Assembly (NCBI GenBank): GCA_030704615.1
Contig: CM060734.1
Span: 1,424,001-1,488,000 of the forward strand
Direction of reading: 5' to 3'
Source: Takakia lepidozioides
Taxonomy: Eukaryota; Streptophyta; Takakiopsida; Takakiales; Takakiaceae
DNA: 64,000 nucleotides
In this document: one piece after another, positions 33,701-46,000 of the stretch
Layout of the letters: every line of letters begins with the position of its first letter
Position numbering within the stretch: the stretch's first letter is position 1
Notes under the pieces: model-generated
The model's input: only the letters and a program-made list of their open reading frames with translations
Databases searched by the model: none
Told to the model about the DNA's origin: nothing
Position numbers and translations under genes: made by a program

Positions 33701-35575
33701 CCAATAGAAGAAACAAACATTTGTCTCTTCAACCATGCCTTCGCCCTTCCACCAATTTTCAATTAAATTGAGTTTAAATGAATTTCAAACAAATAAATAG
33801 GTTTACATTGTCTTTGATTGGGGTTTTCTGCTACGTAATGATTTTATTTTTTGCTCAATCTTGTTTTGTGGCTTCTACCTTTCCACCGCTACATCCCTAC
33901 AAAATTTTGGACCAAACAAAATAAAAATTTCTAAAAGTTCTCTCTTCGCTCGCTATTGCAGAACTCTCTATGAAGAATGCATGAAGTAGAAGTCAAATCA
34001 TGTTTGGAGTGCAAATTAGGGAAGAAACTGTGGTTTTGGGTCCTAATGACTTTTGTTCGCTATGAAATTCGGCACGTTCGTTGCGTATACCGTCATTAGA
34101 CATATGGCTAAAAAACGGAATGAAAAAAAAAATCATTTGCACCCGAAACGCCGTCCAATAGGTCCCAAAGTAATAGCACATCAAACGGAATTCATCCAAC
34201 GGTTGAACGGATGGTTGCCCATCCAAATCATTTTTGTTTATTTTCAAACTTTGCCAGTACGTTTGGTACACCTTGTCACAGATCCCGGACTAATATGAGA
34301 TCAATCCAAAATTCATTCGATGGCTGAAAGGATGGTTGCCCATCTGAACGATTTTGGTTCGCTTTCAGACTTTGCCAGTGTGCTCAATATACCATCTAAG
34401 AGGTCCAAGAGTAATATGAGATAAAACAAAATTCGTCAAATGGGCCAACAGATCGTTGCCCATCCAGATGATTTTCGTTCGCTTCAAGACTTGGCCACTA
34501 TGTCCAATGTACCATCTGACAGGTCCAGAGTAATATGAAGTCAATCGAAATTCATTCAATGGGCCAATGAGGCATCCATGTGTCATCCAATTTTGTTCAT
34601 TGCGAAAAAAAAATCCTGGCATGGGTGATTGGCCAATGCACCCATTGAACGGATGATGTTAAGGCCCATCTTTTGCCCACATGTGCTTGAATATGTGTGC
34701 AACACATGTGCGGAGAACCAATAGAAAAAACAAACATTTGCCTCCCCAACCACGCCCTCGCCCTTCCACCAATTTTCAATTAAATTGAGATTAAACGAAT
34801 TTCCAAATAAATATGTTTACATTGTCTTTGATTGGGGTTTTCTGCTACGGAATGATTTTATTTTTTGCTCGATCTTGTTCTGTGGCTTCTACCTTCCCAC
34901 CGCTACATCCCTACAAAATTTTGGACCAAACAAAAATGATTTTTTTTTTAAGTGTTCACTTTGCTCACTATTGCAGAACTCTCTATGAAGAGTGTATAAA
35001 GTAGAAGATAAATCAAGTTTGGAGTGCAAATTACGGAAAAAACTGTGGTTTTGGGTCCTAATGACTTTTGTTCGCTATGAAAATTGGCACGCACGTTGCA
35101 TATGCCGTCATTAGACATATGACTAAGAAACGGAATGAAAAAAAAAATCATGTGCACCCGAAACGCCGTCCAACAGGTCCTAGAGTAATAGCACATCAAA
35201 CGGAATTCATCCAACGGTTGAACGGATGGTTGCCCATCCAAATCATTTTTGTTTATTTTCAAACTTTGCCTGTATGTTTGGTACACCTTCTCACAGATCC
35301 TGGACTAATATGAGATCAATCCAAAATTCATTCAATGGCTGAACAAGTGGTTGCTCATCCGAACGATTTTGATTCGCTTTTAGACTTTGTCAGTGTGCTC
35401 AATGTACCATCTAAGAGGTCCCAGAGTAATATGAGATGAAACGAAATTAGTCCAATGGGCCAACGGATGGTTGTCTATCCAAATGATTTCATTCGCTTCA
35501 AGACTTGGCCAGTATGTCCAATGTACCATCTGACAGGTCCCAGAGTAATATGAGATCAATCAAAATTATATTGTG
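30760..35575. repeat. Higher-order tandem repeat, about 1.01-kb unit with about 123-bp subunits
   Basis: The landmark CCACGCCCTCGCCCTTCCACC (or a near variant) falls near 31,712, 32,716, 33,735 and 34,749, a period of 1,002-1,020 bp. Each unit has about three 120-125-bp subunits (ATCCAAATGATTTT, GTCCCAGAGTAATATGAG) followed by a 600-bp spacer with GTGTGCAACACATGTGCGG. The first 800 bases hold extra subunits and a partial unit. Frames in it are short. A diverged single unit lies at 47,080-47,900 inside the CACTA element. Confidence 0.9.
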
Positions 35576-36090
35576 CTTCATTAACTTTGTGGGTATGTTC
35601 TTCATACGTAGATCGAATTTTCGACATGATTATGAAATACGACACTAGGCGAAATTTGTCAGGAAGACGAGCGTTCGTAACTCATTATAACTTATTGGTT
35701 AACATCCATTTTTCTTGTTGCCCATCTTTCGGAGTTCATTGCAGATACCCACATACACGTCATGACAAAATATTACACCATTGTAAATTTGAGGGTGAAC
35801 CACTTATTCCACATCACATGAGTGCAAAACCGGAAGAAAATGCGTTACGCTGTTCATGCAATTGAAATTTGTAGGTGCCGCACATGTGTATCAACAAAAT
35901 TGGTGCATATACAAAATTGACGGAGTGCTATCAGTGTGTTCCAGAAATTCAAGGTACAACAAAAATCCACATTGTCTATGTACTACGTTGCTACTCATTC
36001 AAATCCTCGTCGTCACTGTCCGGGGACAAGGGATTTGATGTTGTGGCCTGATTTGCACTGCCAATATGGATAGCCTGGGACCGTGATCTT
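35576..36090. other. Unassigned stretch
   Basis: About 500 bp after the last 1-kb unit, with short frames only (for example 35,587-35,865 plus). No domain, array or RNA gene is seen. Confidence 0.4.
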
Positions 36091-36094
36091 GTGG

Positions 36095-36650
36095 TCAATG
36101 AGGGGCCCAATGACATGTGATCAATTCTGACCAGCATCCGCTTACTTTGCGGCGAAAGTTGACTTTCTTGCAGAATCTCACAACGTGACGAGGGTCAAAG
36201 ACGTCCGTAATTCCGGCAATGATGCGGTCAATACTGCGATCTGGCACTGTAAACTCCGCGGACATGTCTACGTCGTTCGTTCGAACGTCATTGTGGATAG
36301 TGCCTTCATTGTTTCGAGGCGTGTTTTGCAATGTACCCTCCAACTCGGCTATGCGCAGTTTGTCATTCCACAAGGTCCTACAGGGTTCGGACTCGCTGTT
36401 TTGTTTCTACCAGTTCATCCTCTAACGTTCCAGATACTTGTTGCACCGGTGTCTCGGGCACGCCTAGTATCATAGCCTGGGGTACCGGTGCCTCGCGCAT
36501 GCCCAGTATCGTAGCCGGGGGTGTTCCAAACGTGTTCGGGATGTCGACGAAATGGTATTGCATCGTTGCGTTCCTCCTACTAGCAGTTTGCCAATTCACT
36601 GGACGCAACAGTATCACCTCCACATACAACATGACTGCCAATGTGTACGA
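36095..36650 (-). pseudogene. Unknown protein fragment, possibly coiled coil
   Basis: Two minus-strand pieces read on from one another: 36,641-36,378 ends ETKQRVRTL, and 36,373-36,095 continues with NDKLRIAELEGTLQNTPRNN and then FTVPDRSIDRIIAGITDVFDP. The join has Leu/Glu/Arg spacing compatible with a coiled coil. I do not recognise the family. It sits between the 1-kb repeats and the palindrome array, where the internal gene of a large DNA transposon might lie. That context is inference. Confidence 0.3.
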
Positions 36651-36913
36651 GATTTAGCCCTTTAAAAGTGGTTCACCCCACAATGTGTAATGCACCTCAG
36701 TCGCCCTATGTTGGAAATGCAAGTTAATGCAAGACCTGAAGTCCGCGCAATTGTTTCTGATTTGCACCACATGCCTAGGTCTAGGCTACAATTGATTGAT
36801 GTGACACCATTTTACGAATTTTTTGCATCTCGTGCTCGGCCACCTGAACTCTTCCGAAAAATCCGCTCATCCATCTTCGGCTAGTATGCTAAGGTCATCA
36901 TATACTTCCCAAT

Positions 36914-37150
36914 TCAAGTCATGCCTTGACCATTTGATTTTTTTAAGGGGCAGTCCATATTCATAGGGGTCATCTTTTCCATGACGCTCACCGTCCTGGC
37001 CGGCCTCTGCCATTTTGTAACAATCGGAGCAACCCTAAACGCCGGGCTATGGGAGCATTCTGCAACGACTTCACAGAAATTGCGGCAAACAAATCCCCCC
37101 CAGCCAATGGCCTCCTTCTCCACGTGACTACGTGTCGTGAAATAGTTACA
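36914..37150 (-). other. Open frame of unknown meaning
   Basis: The minus strand reads VEKEAIGWGGFVCRNFCEVVAEC and on to a stop at 36,914. It has three Cys but no known motif. It may be a further exon of the unknown gene at 36.1-36.65 kb or chance. Confidence 0.2.
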
Positions 37151-37156
37151 TGTCAC

Positions 37157-39640
37157 GCACACATAAGTTGTGTGGAGAGGAAGTGAGGGGAGAATGAGCC
37201 TCCCTTGGTTTATCTGCCCCCCCCCCCCCCCCCCCTTTCTCTCATTCCTCAGTCCACGTGTAAGGCTCATCTTCTAGAAGCGACCGCGTGGCGGTCGCTA
37301 CATTTAAAAAAAACAACAAAAAAACGACAGCCAGTAATGGCGGATGCTCTATTTAAAAAATTAAACAATAAAAGCGACCGTCAGTAACGACGGTCGTTCT
37401 ATTAAAAAAACAAAAAAAATAAAAGCGACCGCCATTACTGGCAGTCGTAACATTTTCAAACATTAAAAATATACAAGCGGCCACCAGTAATGGCGGTCGC
37501 ACTGAAAAATAAAAGCGACCGTCGTAACTGGCGGTCGCAGCATTTTCAGAAATTAAAAATACACAAGCGACCGCCAGTAAATGGCCGTCGCTATATATAT
37601 ATATATATTTAAAAAAAACGACCGCCAATAATGGCGGTCGCACATAAGCTGTATGGAGAAGAAATGAAGGGAGAATGAGCCTCCCTTGGCTTATCTCCCC
37701 ACCCCCCCCCCCCCATTCCTCGGTGCACACGTAAGGCACACCTTCTAGAAGCGACCGCCACCATGGCGGTCGATACATTAAAAAAAAACAACAAAAAAAT
37801 GACCGCCAGTAATAGCGGGTGCTCTATTTAAAAAATTAAACAATAAAAGCGACTGTCAATAACGACGGTCGCTCTATTAAAAAAAACAAAAAAAAACAAA
37901 AGCGACCGCCATTACTGGCAGTCGCAACATTTTCATAAATTAAAAATATACAAGTGACCACCAGTAATGGCTGTCGCAATGAAAAATAAAAGCGACCGCC
38001 ATAACTGGCGGTCGCAACATTTTCAGAAATTAAAAATATACAACCGACCGCCAGTAATGGCCGTCGCTCTAGTTATAAAACAAAACAAAACAAAAGCAAC
38101 CGCCAGTAATTGCGGTCGCACATAAGTTGTGTGGAGAGGAAGTGAAGGGAGAATGAGCCTCCCTTGGCTTATCTGCCCCACCCCCCCCCCCTCTCATTCC
38201 TCGGTCCACGTGTAAAGCACATCTTCTAGAAGCGACCGCCACTATGGCGGTCGCTACATTTTAAGAAAAACAACAAAAAAAACGACTGCCAGTAATGGCG
38301 GTCGCTCTATTAAAGAAATTAAACAATAAAAGCGACCGCCAGTAATGACAATCGCTCTATTAAAAAACAAAAAAATTAAAAGCGACCGCCATTACTGGCA
38401 GTCGAAACATTTTCAGAAATTAAAAATATACAAACGACCACCAGTAATGGCGGTTGCTCTATTTAAAAAAATGAAAAATTTAAGCTACCGCCATAATTGG
38501 CGGTCGCAACATTTTCAGAAATTAAAAATATACAAACGACCGCTAGTAATGGCCGTCGCTCTATTTATAAATAAATAAAAAACAAAAGCGACCGCCAATA
38601 ATGGCGCTCGCACATAAGTTGTATGGAGAGGAAGTGACGGGAGAATGAGCCTCCTTTGGCTTATCCCCCCCCCCCCCCCTTTTATTCCTCGGTCCACGCG
38701 TAATGCATACCTTCTAGAAGCAACCGCCACCATGGCGGTTGCTCTATTTAAAAAATTAAACAATAAAAACGACCGCCAATAACGACGGTCGCTCTATAAA
38801 AAATTAATAATAATAAGAGCGACCGCCATTACAAGCAGTCGCAACATTTTCAGAAATTAAAAATAGACAAGCGACCACCAGTAATGGCGGTCGCTCTATT
38901 TTAAAAAAATAAAAATAAAAGCGACCGCCATAATTGGCGGTCGCAACATTTTCAGAAATTAAAAATATACAAGCGACCACCATTACAGCGACCCTGAATT
39001 TTTTTTATAAATATTTTTATTAATTGTATTTTTTAATATTTTAAAAATAAAGCGACCGCCAATAATGACGGTCGCTCTATTTTAAAAAATAATAAATAAA
39101 TGCGACCGACATGAATGGCGGTTGCTGCATTTTCTGAAATTAAAAATATTTTTACTATTTTTAGAATAAAGCGACCGCCATATTATGGCAGTCGCTGTTT
39201 TGTTTTGTTTTTGTTTTTGTTTTTTTTCTAAATTAAAGCGACCGCCATATTATGGCGGTCGCTGGTTTTTTTTAATATATATTTAAAATTAAGCGACTGC
39301 CATATTATGGGGTTCGCTGGTTTTTTTAATATATTTGTAAAATAAAGCGACCGCCATATTATGGCGGTTGCTTGCTTTTTATGTATTATTGAAAACAAGC
39401 GACTGCCAATTCTGGTGGTTGTTTTTTTTAAAAATAAATAAATAAATAAAAATAAAATATGCCACGCCAATACGGAGGTTGCTATATATATTTTTTTTTA
39501 AAAGGCGACCACCAATGCGACCGCCAATTTTGATTTTTTTATAAAAATATTTTAAGCGAGCGCCATGTTGGCGGTCGCTCTTATTTCTAAAATTTTGAAA
39601 TATAAAGCGATCGCCAGTGGCGATCGCTTTCATTTTATTA
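37157..39640. repeat. Array of GCGACCGCC palindromes (right cluster) with a higher-order unit of about 485 bp
   Basis: About 40 dyads of AGCGACCGCC ... GGCGGTCGCT type. In the first 1.6 kb they are organised in four larger units marked by a CACATAAG / GGAGAATGAGCCTCC / poly-C / CTTCTAGAAGCGACCGCC block near 37,157, 37,641, 38,118 and 38,610. Loops are commonly AGTAATG or ATTACTG. From about 39,000 the units become irregular and AT-rich. With the left cluster at 29.5 kb it brackets the 30.3-37.2 kb region. Confidence 0.92.
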
Positions 39641-39649
39641 TTTTCTAAA

Positions 39650-39856
39650 ACGTATTTGCCACCGCCACCGTGTCGGTGACGTGGCTGCTTAAGTGCAATA
39701 TTTTACCTGGTATTTTTTTTACTAGAATATTCCTGGAACCTGACATGACGGAGGTTCCGTCAGCGTGAGGTCTGACATGACCTGACGCTGACTGACGGAC
39801 GTGACGCTGATAACTGGGCCACTGTGCATCATCTCCGCCCAAGCTACATCATCTCA
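39650..39856. other. Short unique stretch
   Basis: Lies between the palindrome array and gypsy copy 3. It holds overlapping GACGCTGACTGACGGACGTG-like words with partial dyads (CGTCAG / CTGACG). It may be the end of the DNA transposon that carries the arrays, but I see no defined terminal repeat. Confidence 0.35.
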
Positions 39857-40340
39857 TCTCAAAGATTTTAAAACCTCCTCCGTAAAAGATCTACTAAGAT
39901 ACTGTTGATTCTGTTTCATGGCAAATAGAATGTTTAGTATCTGACCAATCTCCCTCAACCCTGGATACTCGGCTTTGGTGTAAGTGAATCCCTGGTTCCT
40001 GAAGAAACTTGTTTCTTGGAAAAGATCCCCTACTTGCAATCTTGCCCTGTGCTCATCCACGCTCACATTACCAAATGGTAATTCAAAAAGCTGTTGCAAG
40101 TACTGCGGAATAACTTGTATATCTATGCCCTTCACCTGGGTAACTCCCGTCTTTGGCTCAAAGTTCTTAATGAACTGGATCATCAATTCCCGATGATGCA
40201 AAGACCACTCTTTGCGCAACAATCCCTCCAACTGCAATTCCTTCAGCAGCTACACTGCCTGTGGTGTGGCGATAGTTTGCCTCTGTAAGATCGTCGTGCT
40301 CTTCACTTGTAGATCCTCCATCTTTCTAATTCGCTTCATC
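39857..40340 (-). pseudogene. Gypsy copy 3 accessory helical domain, truncated
   Basis: The minus strand starts MKRIRKMEDLQVKSTTIL near 40,340. It has a TAG near 40,255 and ends at KSLR at 39,857, where homology to copies 1 and 2 stops abruptly. The words YLQQLFELP, ARLQVGDLFQE and ILFAMKQNQQYLSRSFTEE match. Confidence 0.7.
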
Positions 40341-40344
40341 CCGG

Positions 40345-41805
40345 ACAAACAAGAAGGCATTGTTTGGAATAACTACATGAAAGCTTGTAATGCGTATAGC
40401 ATGAAAGTGTGATTAGCACAGAATGGAACAGGCAAGTGGGTGTAAGCCCGCGGGGCTTGCAAATAGTGAGTGAGAGAGAAAGTACTTTCGACCTGTCCTT
40501 CCTTGCGCCACTGCGTAAGAAGTAGAGCTAGTGTATAGTCCGTGATATCCGCCATAGCTACAAAGCTATAGCTTTGATTGCCCCTCCCCGTCGAGACACT
40601 GGTTATCCGGAATAACACCTATTCTTCCGCTCATAATCTTCTTAATTTCTTGTTCTTGTTTCTTGAATGGAGTCTCTTGCATAAAATTCACGTTGTTGAT
40701 TGGCCGTTGCCTCATTAGGTAACTTCTCATTTTTACCCTAATCCGTTCACATTCTATCTTGGAATGACCACTAGGACTGCATATGTGGCAAAGGTTCCCC
40801 TTTGCCGGACGCGTAAAGTGTTCCATTACCTGTCCTCTTGATGCATTAATGGGCTCATAATAAGTTTCGGCTGATGTACCGGGTAGGTACTTTGACGGCC
40901 CTGTTTGACGCTCATTATTGCAGTACATGCAATGTGGAGTGCTTTGCCCCTTAGGCCACGTGTTTGAATTCAAACACTCTCCCGTCTCCCTCTGTCCGCG
41001 TGGCACATTCTCTGAGTTTGACTTCCAAACTGTCTTTACACTTACCGGCCACTTAACTGACGTTAACTCGTGTCCATCTGTCACTGCCCCTATGGACTGT
41101 GCAACCTGTGTGGGTTGTGTTGCCTGTGTTGGGCTGTGACAAGCTATGACAAGCTGTGGTAAGCTGTGATATGCTGTATTAGACCGTGGTGGACTGTGAT
41201 GGCTGTGTGAACACCTGTGTTCTCTTGGTGATTTAAGCTTTGAAGCTTTAATCTTTCCCTTCTTCTGCAACCACAGTACCAAATCACCTGTCTTAAAAAT
41301 CTTCAATTTACCTTCATCAAACTGATCCTTCCTCTTCATCTGAATTCTGGCCATGTTATCTGCTGCATCAGCACGTACTTCTTCCACATGATATAGTTCA
41401 TGTTTCCTTACTTTAATTGAATCCTCCAATTCCATTCTCCTCCCCCATTCAGTTCTCATGGTAGGTAATAAGAATTCCACTGGAAGTAAAGCTTCCATAC
41501 CATAAACTAATTGAAATGATGTATACTTGGTGGTGACTTTATATGAAGTCATGTATGACCACAAAGCTGTCAACAGCTTTGTATCCCAGTTTGTCCTATT
41601 CGCATTGACTATCTTAGCCAAGATAGTGCATAGTATTTTGTTGGTGGCCTCTGCCTGCCCATTGCCCTCTGGTTAATAGGTTGTACTCTTCCTGTGCATA
41701 ATCATGAACTCCTTAGTCAATAGTTCAATGGTCTCATTAATGAAATGACTTCCCTGGTCAGTGATAAATTCCAGGGGACAGCCAAATCTTGTGAGAATGT
41801 TCTCC
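40345..41805 (-). pseudogene. Gypsy copy 3 integrase C-terminal half and post-integrase linker
   Basis: It carries FISDQGSH-like and GNGQAEATNKI integrase blocks around 41,780-41,630, broken by stops. The open frame 41,621-40,566 runs through KTGDLVLWLQKKGKIKASKL, then jumps at SP (about 41,228) to the His/Ser repeat (HSHHSPP): the rest of the GPF/Y module is deleted. An intact CCHC knuckle CHICSPSGHSKIEC lies at 40,790-40,749. The conserved MADITDYTLALLLTQW and NHTFMLYALQAF segment ends it. Confidence 0.75.
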
Positions 41806-42108
41806 TATAAGAACCTTGTTGTGGACTTAGCTGTGTTGTCCCTCAGAGCCTTAGCTTCCACCCATTTTGTGGTATAATCAGTGGCTGTGATTATATACTT
41901 GTTCTGTGTATTCCTGGCTGGTGGATTGATTGGTCCAACAAACTCTAATCTCCATTTATGAAATGGTTTAGTAGGCATTGTAGGATGCAAAGCCATCTTC
42001 CCAGATCTTTGCAAAGGTCCTAGCCTTTGACACTCTCATCACAACTCTTGCAATACTTGTGTACATCCTTGAACAAAGTAGGCCACCAGTAACCTGCAAG
42101 TAATATTT
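41806..42108 (-). pseudogene. Gypsy copy 3 integrase N-terminal part, truncated at the CACTA edge
   Basis: The minus strand gives SRKILLAGYWWPTLFKDVHK, CKSCDE and, after a frame change near 42,020, [12 protein letters not shown] with the first catalytic block. Homology to copy 2 ends near 42,108-42,110, exactly where the GC-rich end of the DNA transposon begins. Confidence 0.8.
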
Positions 42109-42109
42109 T

Positions 42110-42800
42110 CCTACTACAGTACAGCAAATGGGGGGGGGGTTTGCGACGCCACCGTGCCCCACGCCCCACGCGGCGCAACCCGCGGAGCGTGTTTGCGACG
42201 CCGGGCCGTCGCAGCCAAACCCCGCGGGTCGCCACCTGGCGCCGGGCCAGGCGGGCGACGCTGGGCATCGCACGGAGTGATGAAGGGAAAATGGCAGCCC
42301 TTCCGTGTGACGCCCAAGCGTCGCCCCAGCGAGAGGCAGAAGGCAGCCTTTTTTGGTGACGCCGCTCGTCGCACGCCGAAAAAAAAAAAAAAAAAAACCT
42401 TCTTGCCATTTCTTTAATCGCAACCTTTCTTGCGACGCCAGCCGTCGCATGGTGGCATGAAGGGCAAAAGGCCCCTGCGACGGCCGGGCGTCGCAAACTG
42501 CCCGGCTGCCCTATTCTTGCAAAAAAATAAAAACGGGTCACAGTTTTGCGACGGCTGGCCGTCGCCGTGTGCGACCCGGCCTCATAAATCCATTTAAAAA
42601 AACAGGTCACAGATAGCGACGGTTGGCCATCACCATTTGCGACCCCCGGCCTAAAAACCGCGTTGCAGGTGACAACGCATGGGGGTCGCAGGCAGCGACG
42701 GCAGGGCTTTCTAGGTTTAGGTTTAGGGCCTTTGAGGGTTCTTAGTTTTTTTTTTTTTTCATATGGTACTGGGGTAGGTGTTTGTTTTTCTTTATGGTTT
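42110..42800. repeat. Left inverted end of the CACTA element with GCGACGG dyads
   Basis: At least seven TTGCGACGNC-type blocks, several forming dyads such as GCGACGGCCGGGCGTCGC (42,478) and GCGACGGCTGGCCGTCGC (42,549). The inner end (42,710-42,785) pairs with the right end at 49,965-50,075. A run of G (42,129-42,138) and a run of A (42,378-42,397) interrupt it. Confidence 0.85.
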
Positions 42801-43043
42801 AGCTTGTTGTTGTGGACCTTCTTGTTGATTGTGACATTCATTTTGATAATTCTCTTGATACCACATCTGTATGTGTTGCTCCAACATATTCATTGCCTCT
42901 GCCTTCTTACTTGAAAGACTACCAGCCACAGCCATATTTGATGAATAATAGAAATAAAGTACAATATGCATGTACATATACAATCAATCGAAGGGATGGG
43001 TCCAGTTCGGTGCGAGAATTGTTATGTAGCTTTGATTTTGTGT

Positions 43044-46000
43044 CTAATCAACTTGAACATCATCATCCGGAGCCTCTTCATCCTCATCAAGCTGCAAATC
43101 TTCTTGGTCATCGGAGTCATCGTCATAAATGGCCGGGCCCTCAAAAGACACCTCCAAATCATCCTCCACCTCGTTGTCAATGGCAGTGTCTTCGTCTCCT
43201 TCTCCAACATCCGTATCTTCTAGAGCTTCATCATATAGGGTCCAGGATGCATTGTCCGGGGCGTCATCATCATCTTCTACCCCCTCTCCCCAACCTCCAT
43301 CATCAGCATGATTATGACCAGTCTCTCCGTCCATCGCAATTGCCTCGCTCACCCATGGAGATCGAGACCATGATAGATACGTCTCCTCTTGGCTGAGCAT
43401 GCACAACCACCTTCCAATTTCCCCCTCTTGTTTTGTCATCGGAGAAGAAAACTTGCTCCATGTCTGAAGGCCGTGAAAAAGGCTCATCAGAGGGACGATG
43501 AGTAGGGTTGAGCCTATCTGCATTGACGCGCATGAAACCACAATCATCTTGCACTAGTGTTGCGGAGGGCCCCACAAGATGTGGCTGGAACCACCCTCTC
43601 TTGAAGAGAAGAGGCCAGTACCTTGTATACTGAAGTTGGAGGCTGCAATTCCATGGGCAAATTTTGTGAAGGAACATTCCGGCGGCCCGCTCGTCGTCGT
43701 GGGCGTCTAGTAACCGGCCTTGGATGGTTCCGCCTCCATGCAAGCGTCTCCTCTTCTCGTTGTTGAACAAGATTATTGTATCTTGCCTCCCACTCATGTA
43801 TGGATGGGGTGTTCTTCCGTATGAAGTCATGCGCTTGCTCAATCACCAAGGTCGGCAATTTTACCCTCTTCGATTTTTTGGGTAAAACGATGTCCTTGGT
43901 TCGTGCATCCTCCTCTTCCTTCCACATCCAAGGGGCTTTCTCATCCACCCTTGCTATGTACTCCGTGCAATATAACATAGCTTCTTGCAACGTATACCCC
44001 CCCGCCATGCTACCCTTCGGGTGCGCCATTTGTCTTACAAATCCTTTCAAAGTCTTCATATACGCTCAAGGAAGTACATCCACCGAGAATGAACGGAACC
44101 GGCAATCGAAGCCTCTTCCACTAAGTGCACTACCAAGTGCACTTGGATGTCAAAGAAGGAGGGAGGAAGGTGCATCTCCAACATACACATTACCTCCGCC
44201 GCCTCCTTCTTCATGCATGGAAAATCTGCCTCTTCCAACTCTTTGGAGCAAATCCACCGGAACAAGCCTCCCAATCTATAGATTGTCTCACGAACCTCGG
44301 GAGTCAATGTCCCACGTACTGCAATGGGCAAGATGTCTTGCAATAGATTGTGGTTGTCATGAGACTTCTAACCATGGACCCCGTCTTCTTCGCTGAACTT
44401 CGTACGGAGGGATGATCCATAACCAGTTGGTGTTCGGACAGCACTTATGGTGGCTATCACTTTCTTGTATTCCTCCTTTGTCCATTGCCAAGGTGTGCCC
44501 CTATACTTCCATCGTACAACACCCTTTGGGTCCACACCATTTTGTTCGGCCCATAGATGGCGCATGCAACCTGCTCCTCAAGCTCCTTTCTAACACCGAG
44601 AGAATCTCCTTTTGCAGCCACTCCCTTCTTTGCCGGCGTGCCATGAAGAACCCGAAAAAGGGACGAGCGGACATTCTTCTCAATATGCATGAGATCTAGA
44701 AAATGGTGAATCTTCAGGTCCTACATATATCCCCACCCACAAAAACTTACACAAATTTTTTTACGTGAAAGTGACAATGCCACGCATACCAAATGTGCAA
44801 TATCACATGCATGCATAGGGATATTGACGGTGTTTTTGTGGAATATGTACCGCCCAATATGGCAACTCGTAGAAGATTGAAAGTCGTTTCATGTTGGGCA
44901 CGTCCACTTCACCGTCCGTGCCCGCATGGCTCCTTCCATCGGTCCTCCCAAAACTGCCTGGACGGTGTCATGGGGGGGGGGGGGCGTACTTCCTCTTTGC
45001 CATCAAACAAGTGTTTCTCTTTTCTTTCTCATCGATGGCTCATAGGAAGAAATTTGCGGTAATTGGGATACACTATCTTGTGAAGATGGCGGGAGCTATG
45101 TGCATCAAGATCATCGCCACAATGCAAGCATGCATGGTACCCTTTGGTGCTCTCTTTGCCATCAAACAAGTTTCTCTCTTTCTTTCTCTCATCGATGGCT
45201 CATAGGAAGAATTTGCGGTAATTGGGATACACTATCTTGTGAAGATGGCGGGAGCTATGTTCATCAAGATCATCGCCACAATGCAAGCATGCATGGTACC
45301 CTTTGGTGCTTAGCCCCGAGCAAACAGTTAGTCATGTACTACACATCCCGCCACATTAGCAAAAAACAAAAGTTGTCATGTGCACGGCCCATAATGTCAT
45401 CTACCCCACTACGGTGCACAAGACTGTCGCCGCTACTTCAATCAATCCCAATCCTCATCGATATTATCCGGCATTGACAAGTGAATGTATGCAGGTTGTT
45501 CATGGGGACATAATATACCCTGGATAATCATGCATTGTCTAAAGCAAGATGCCTCTCATCTGAAAAGATTGTCCGCCATAGGGTCAAGTGAAGCATCCAA
45601 TGCCGGGACCCCTCTCCATAGCTCCTTAAGCTCATCAACAAGAGGTCGCAAGTACGTGTCCATGTTTGCCACTTGTTTTTTCCCTATGAGACATTCACAT
45701 CGTTGTTTCAATGCTCCACCAATATGCAGATTATACTACAAAATGAATTACACGTCTTACTCCATGATTATGTCACTCATCAATCTTGCATCTGAATTGC
45801 GTCAAAGATCATAAGTTTAATGTAAAGTCGAAGGCAATAATAAACATGAAATGAGTACACTCACCTGGCACAATGGCAGCCAACATGATATGGCTTGTTT
45901 TAATTGAAAGATACGGAGGATTTGTTTCAAATTCACCATGGTCACCAGCCAAGTGGAATGACTACATGACTGGAAAGAGAATGGGTTGACCCCATCCGAG

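Noticed and set aside
29540-39640. CRISPR-like array of regularly spaced dyads
   Set aside because: Spacing is irregular, spacers are AT-rich and related to one another, the repeats are palindromic transposon-type units, and the DNA is eukaryotic.
42141-42841. Ala/Arg/Pro-rich open frames at the left CACTA end
   Set aside because: They are GC-rich subterminal dyads read as protein; no domain, and frames are open on both strands.
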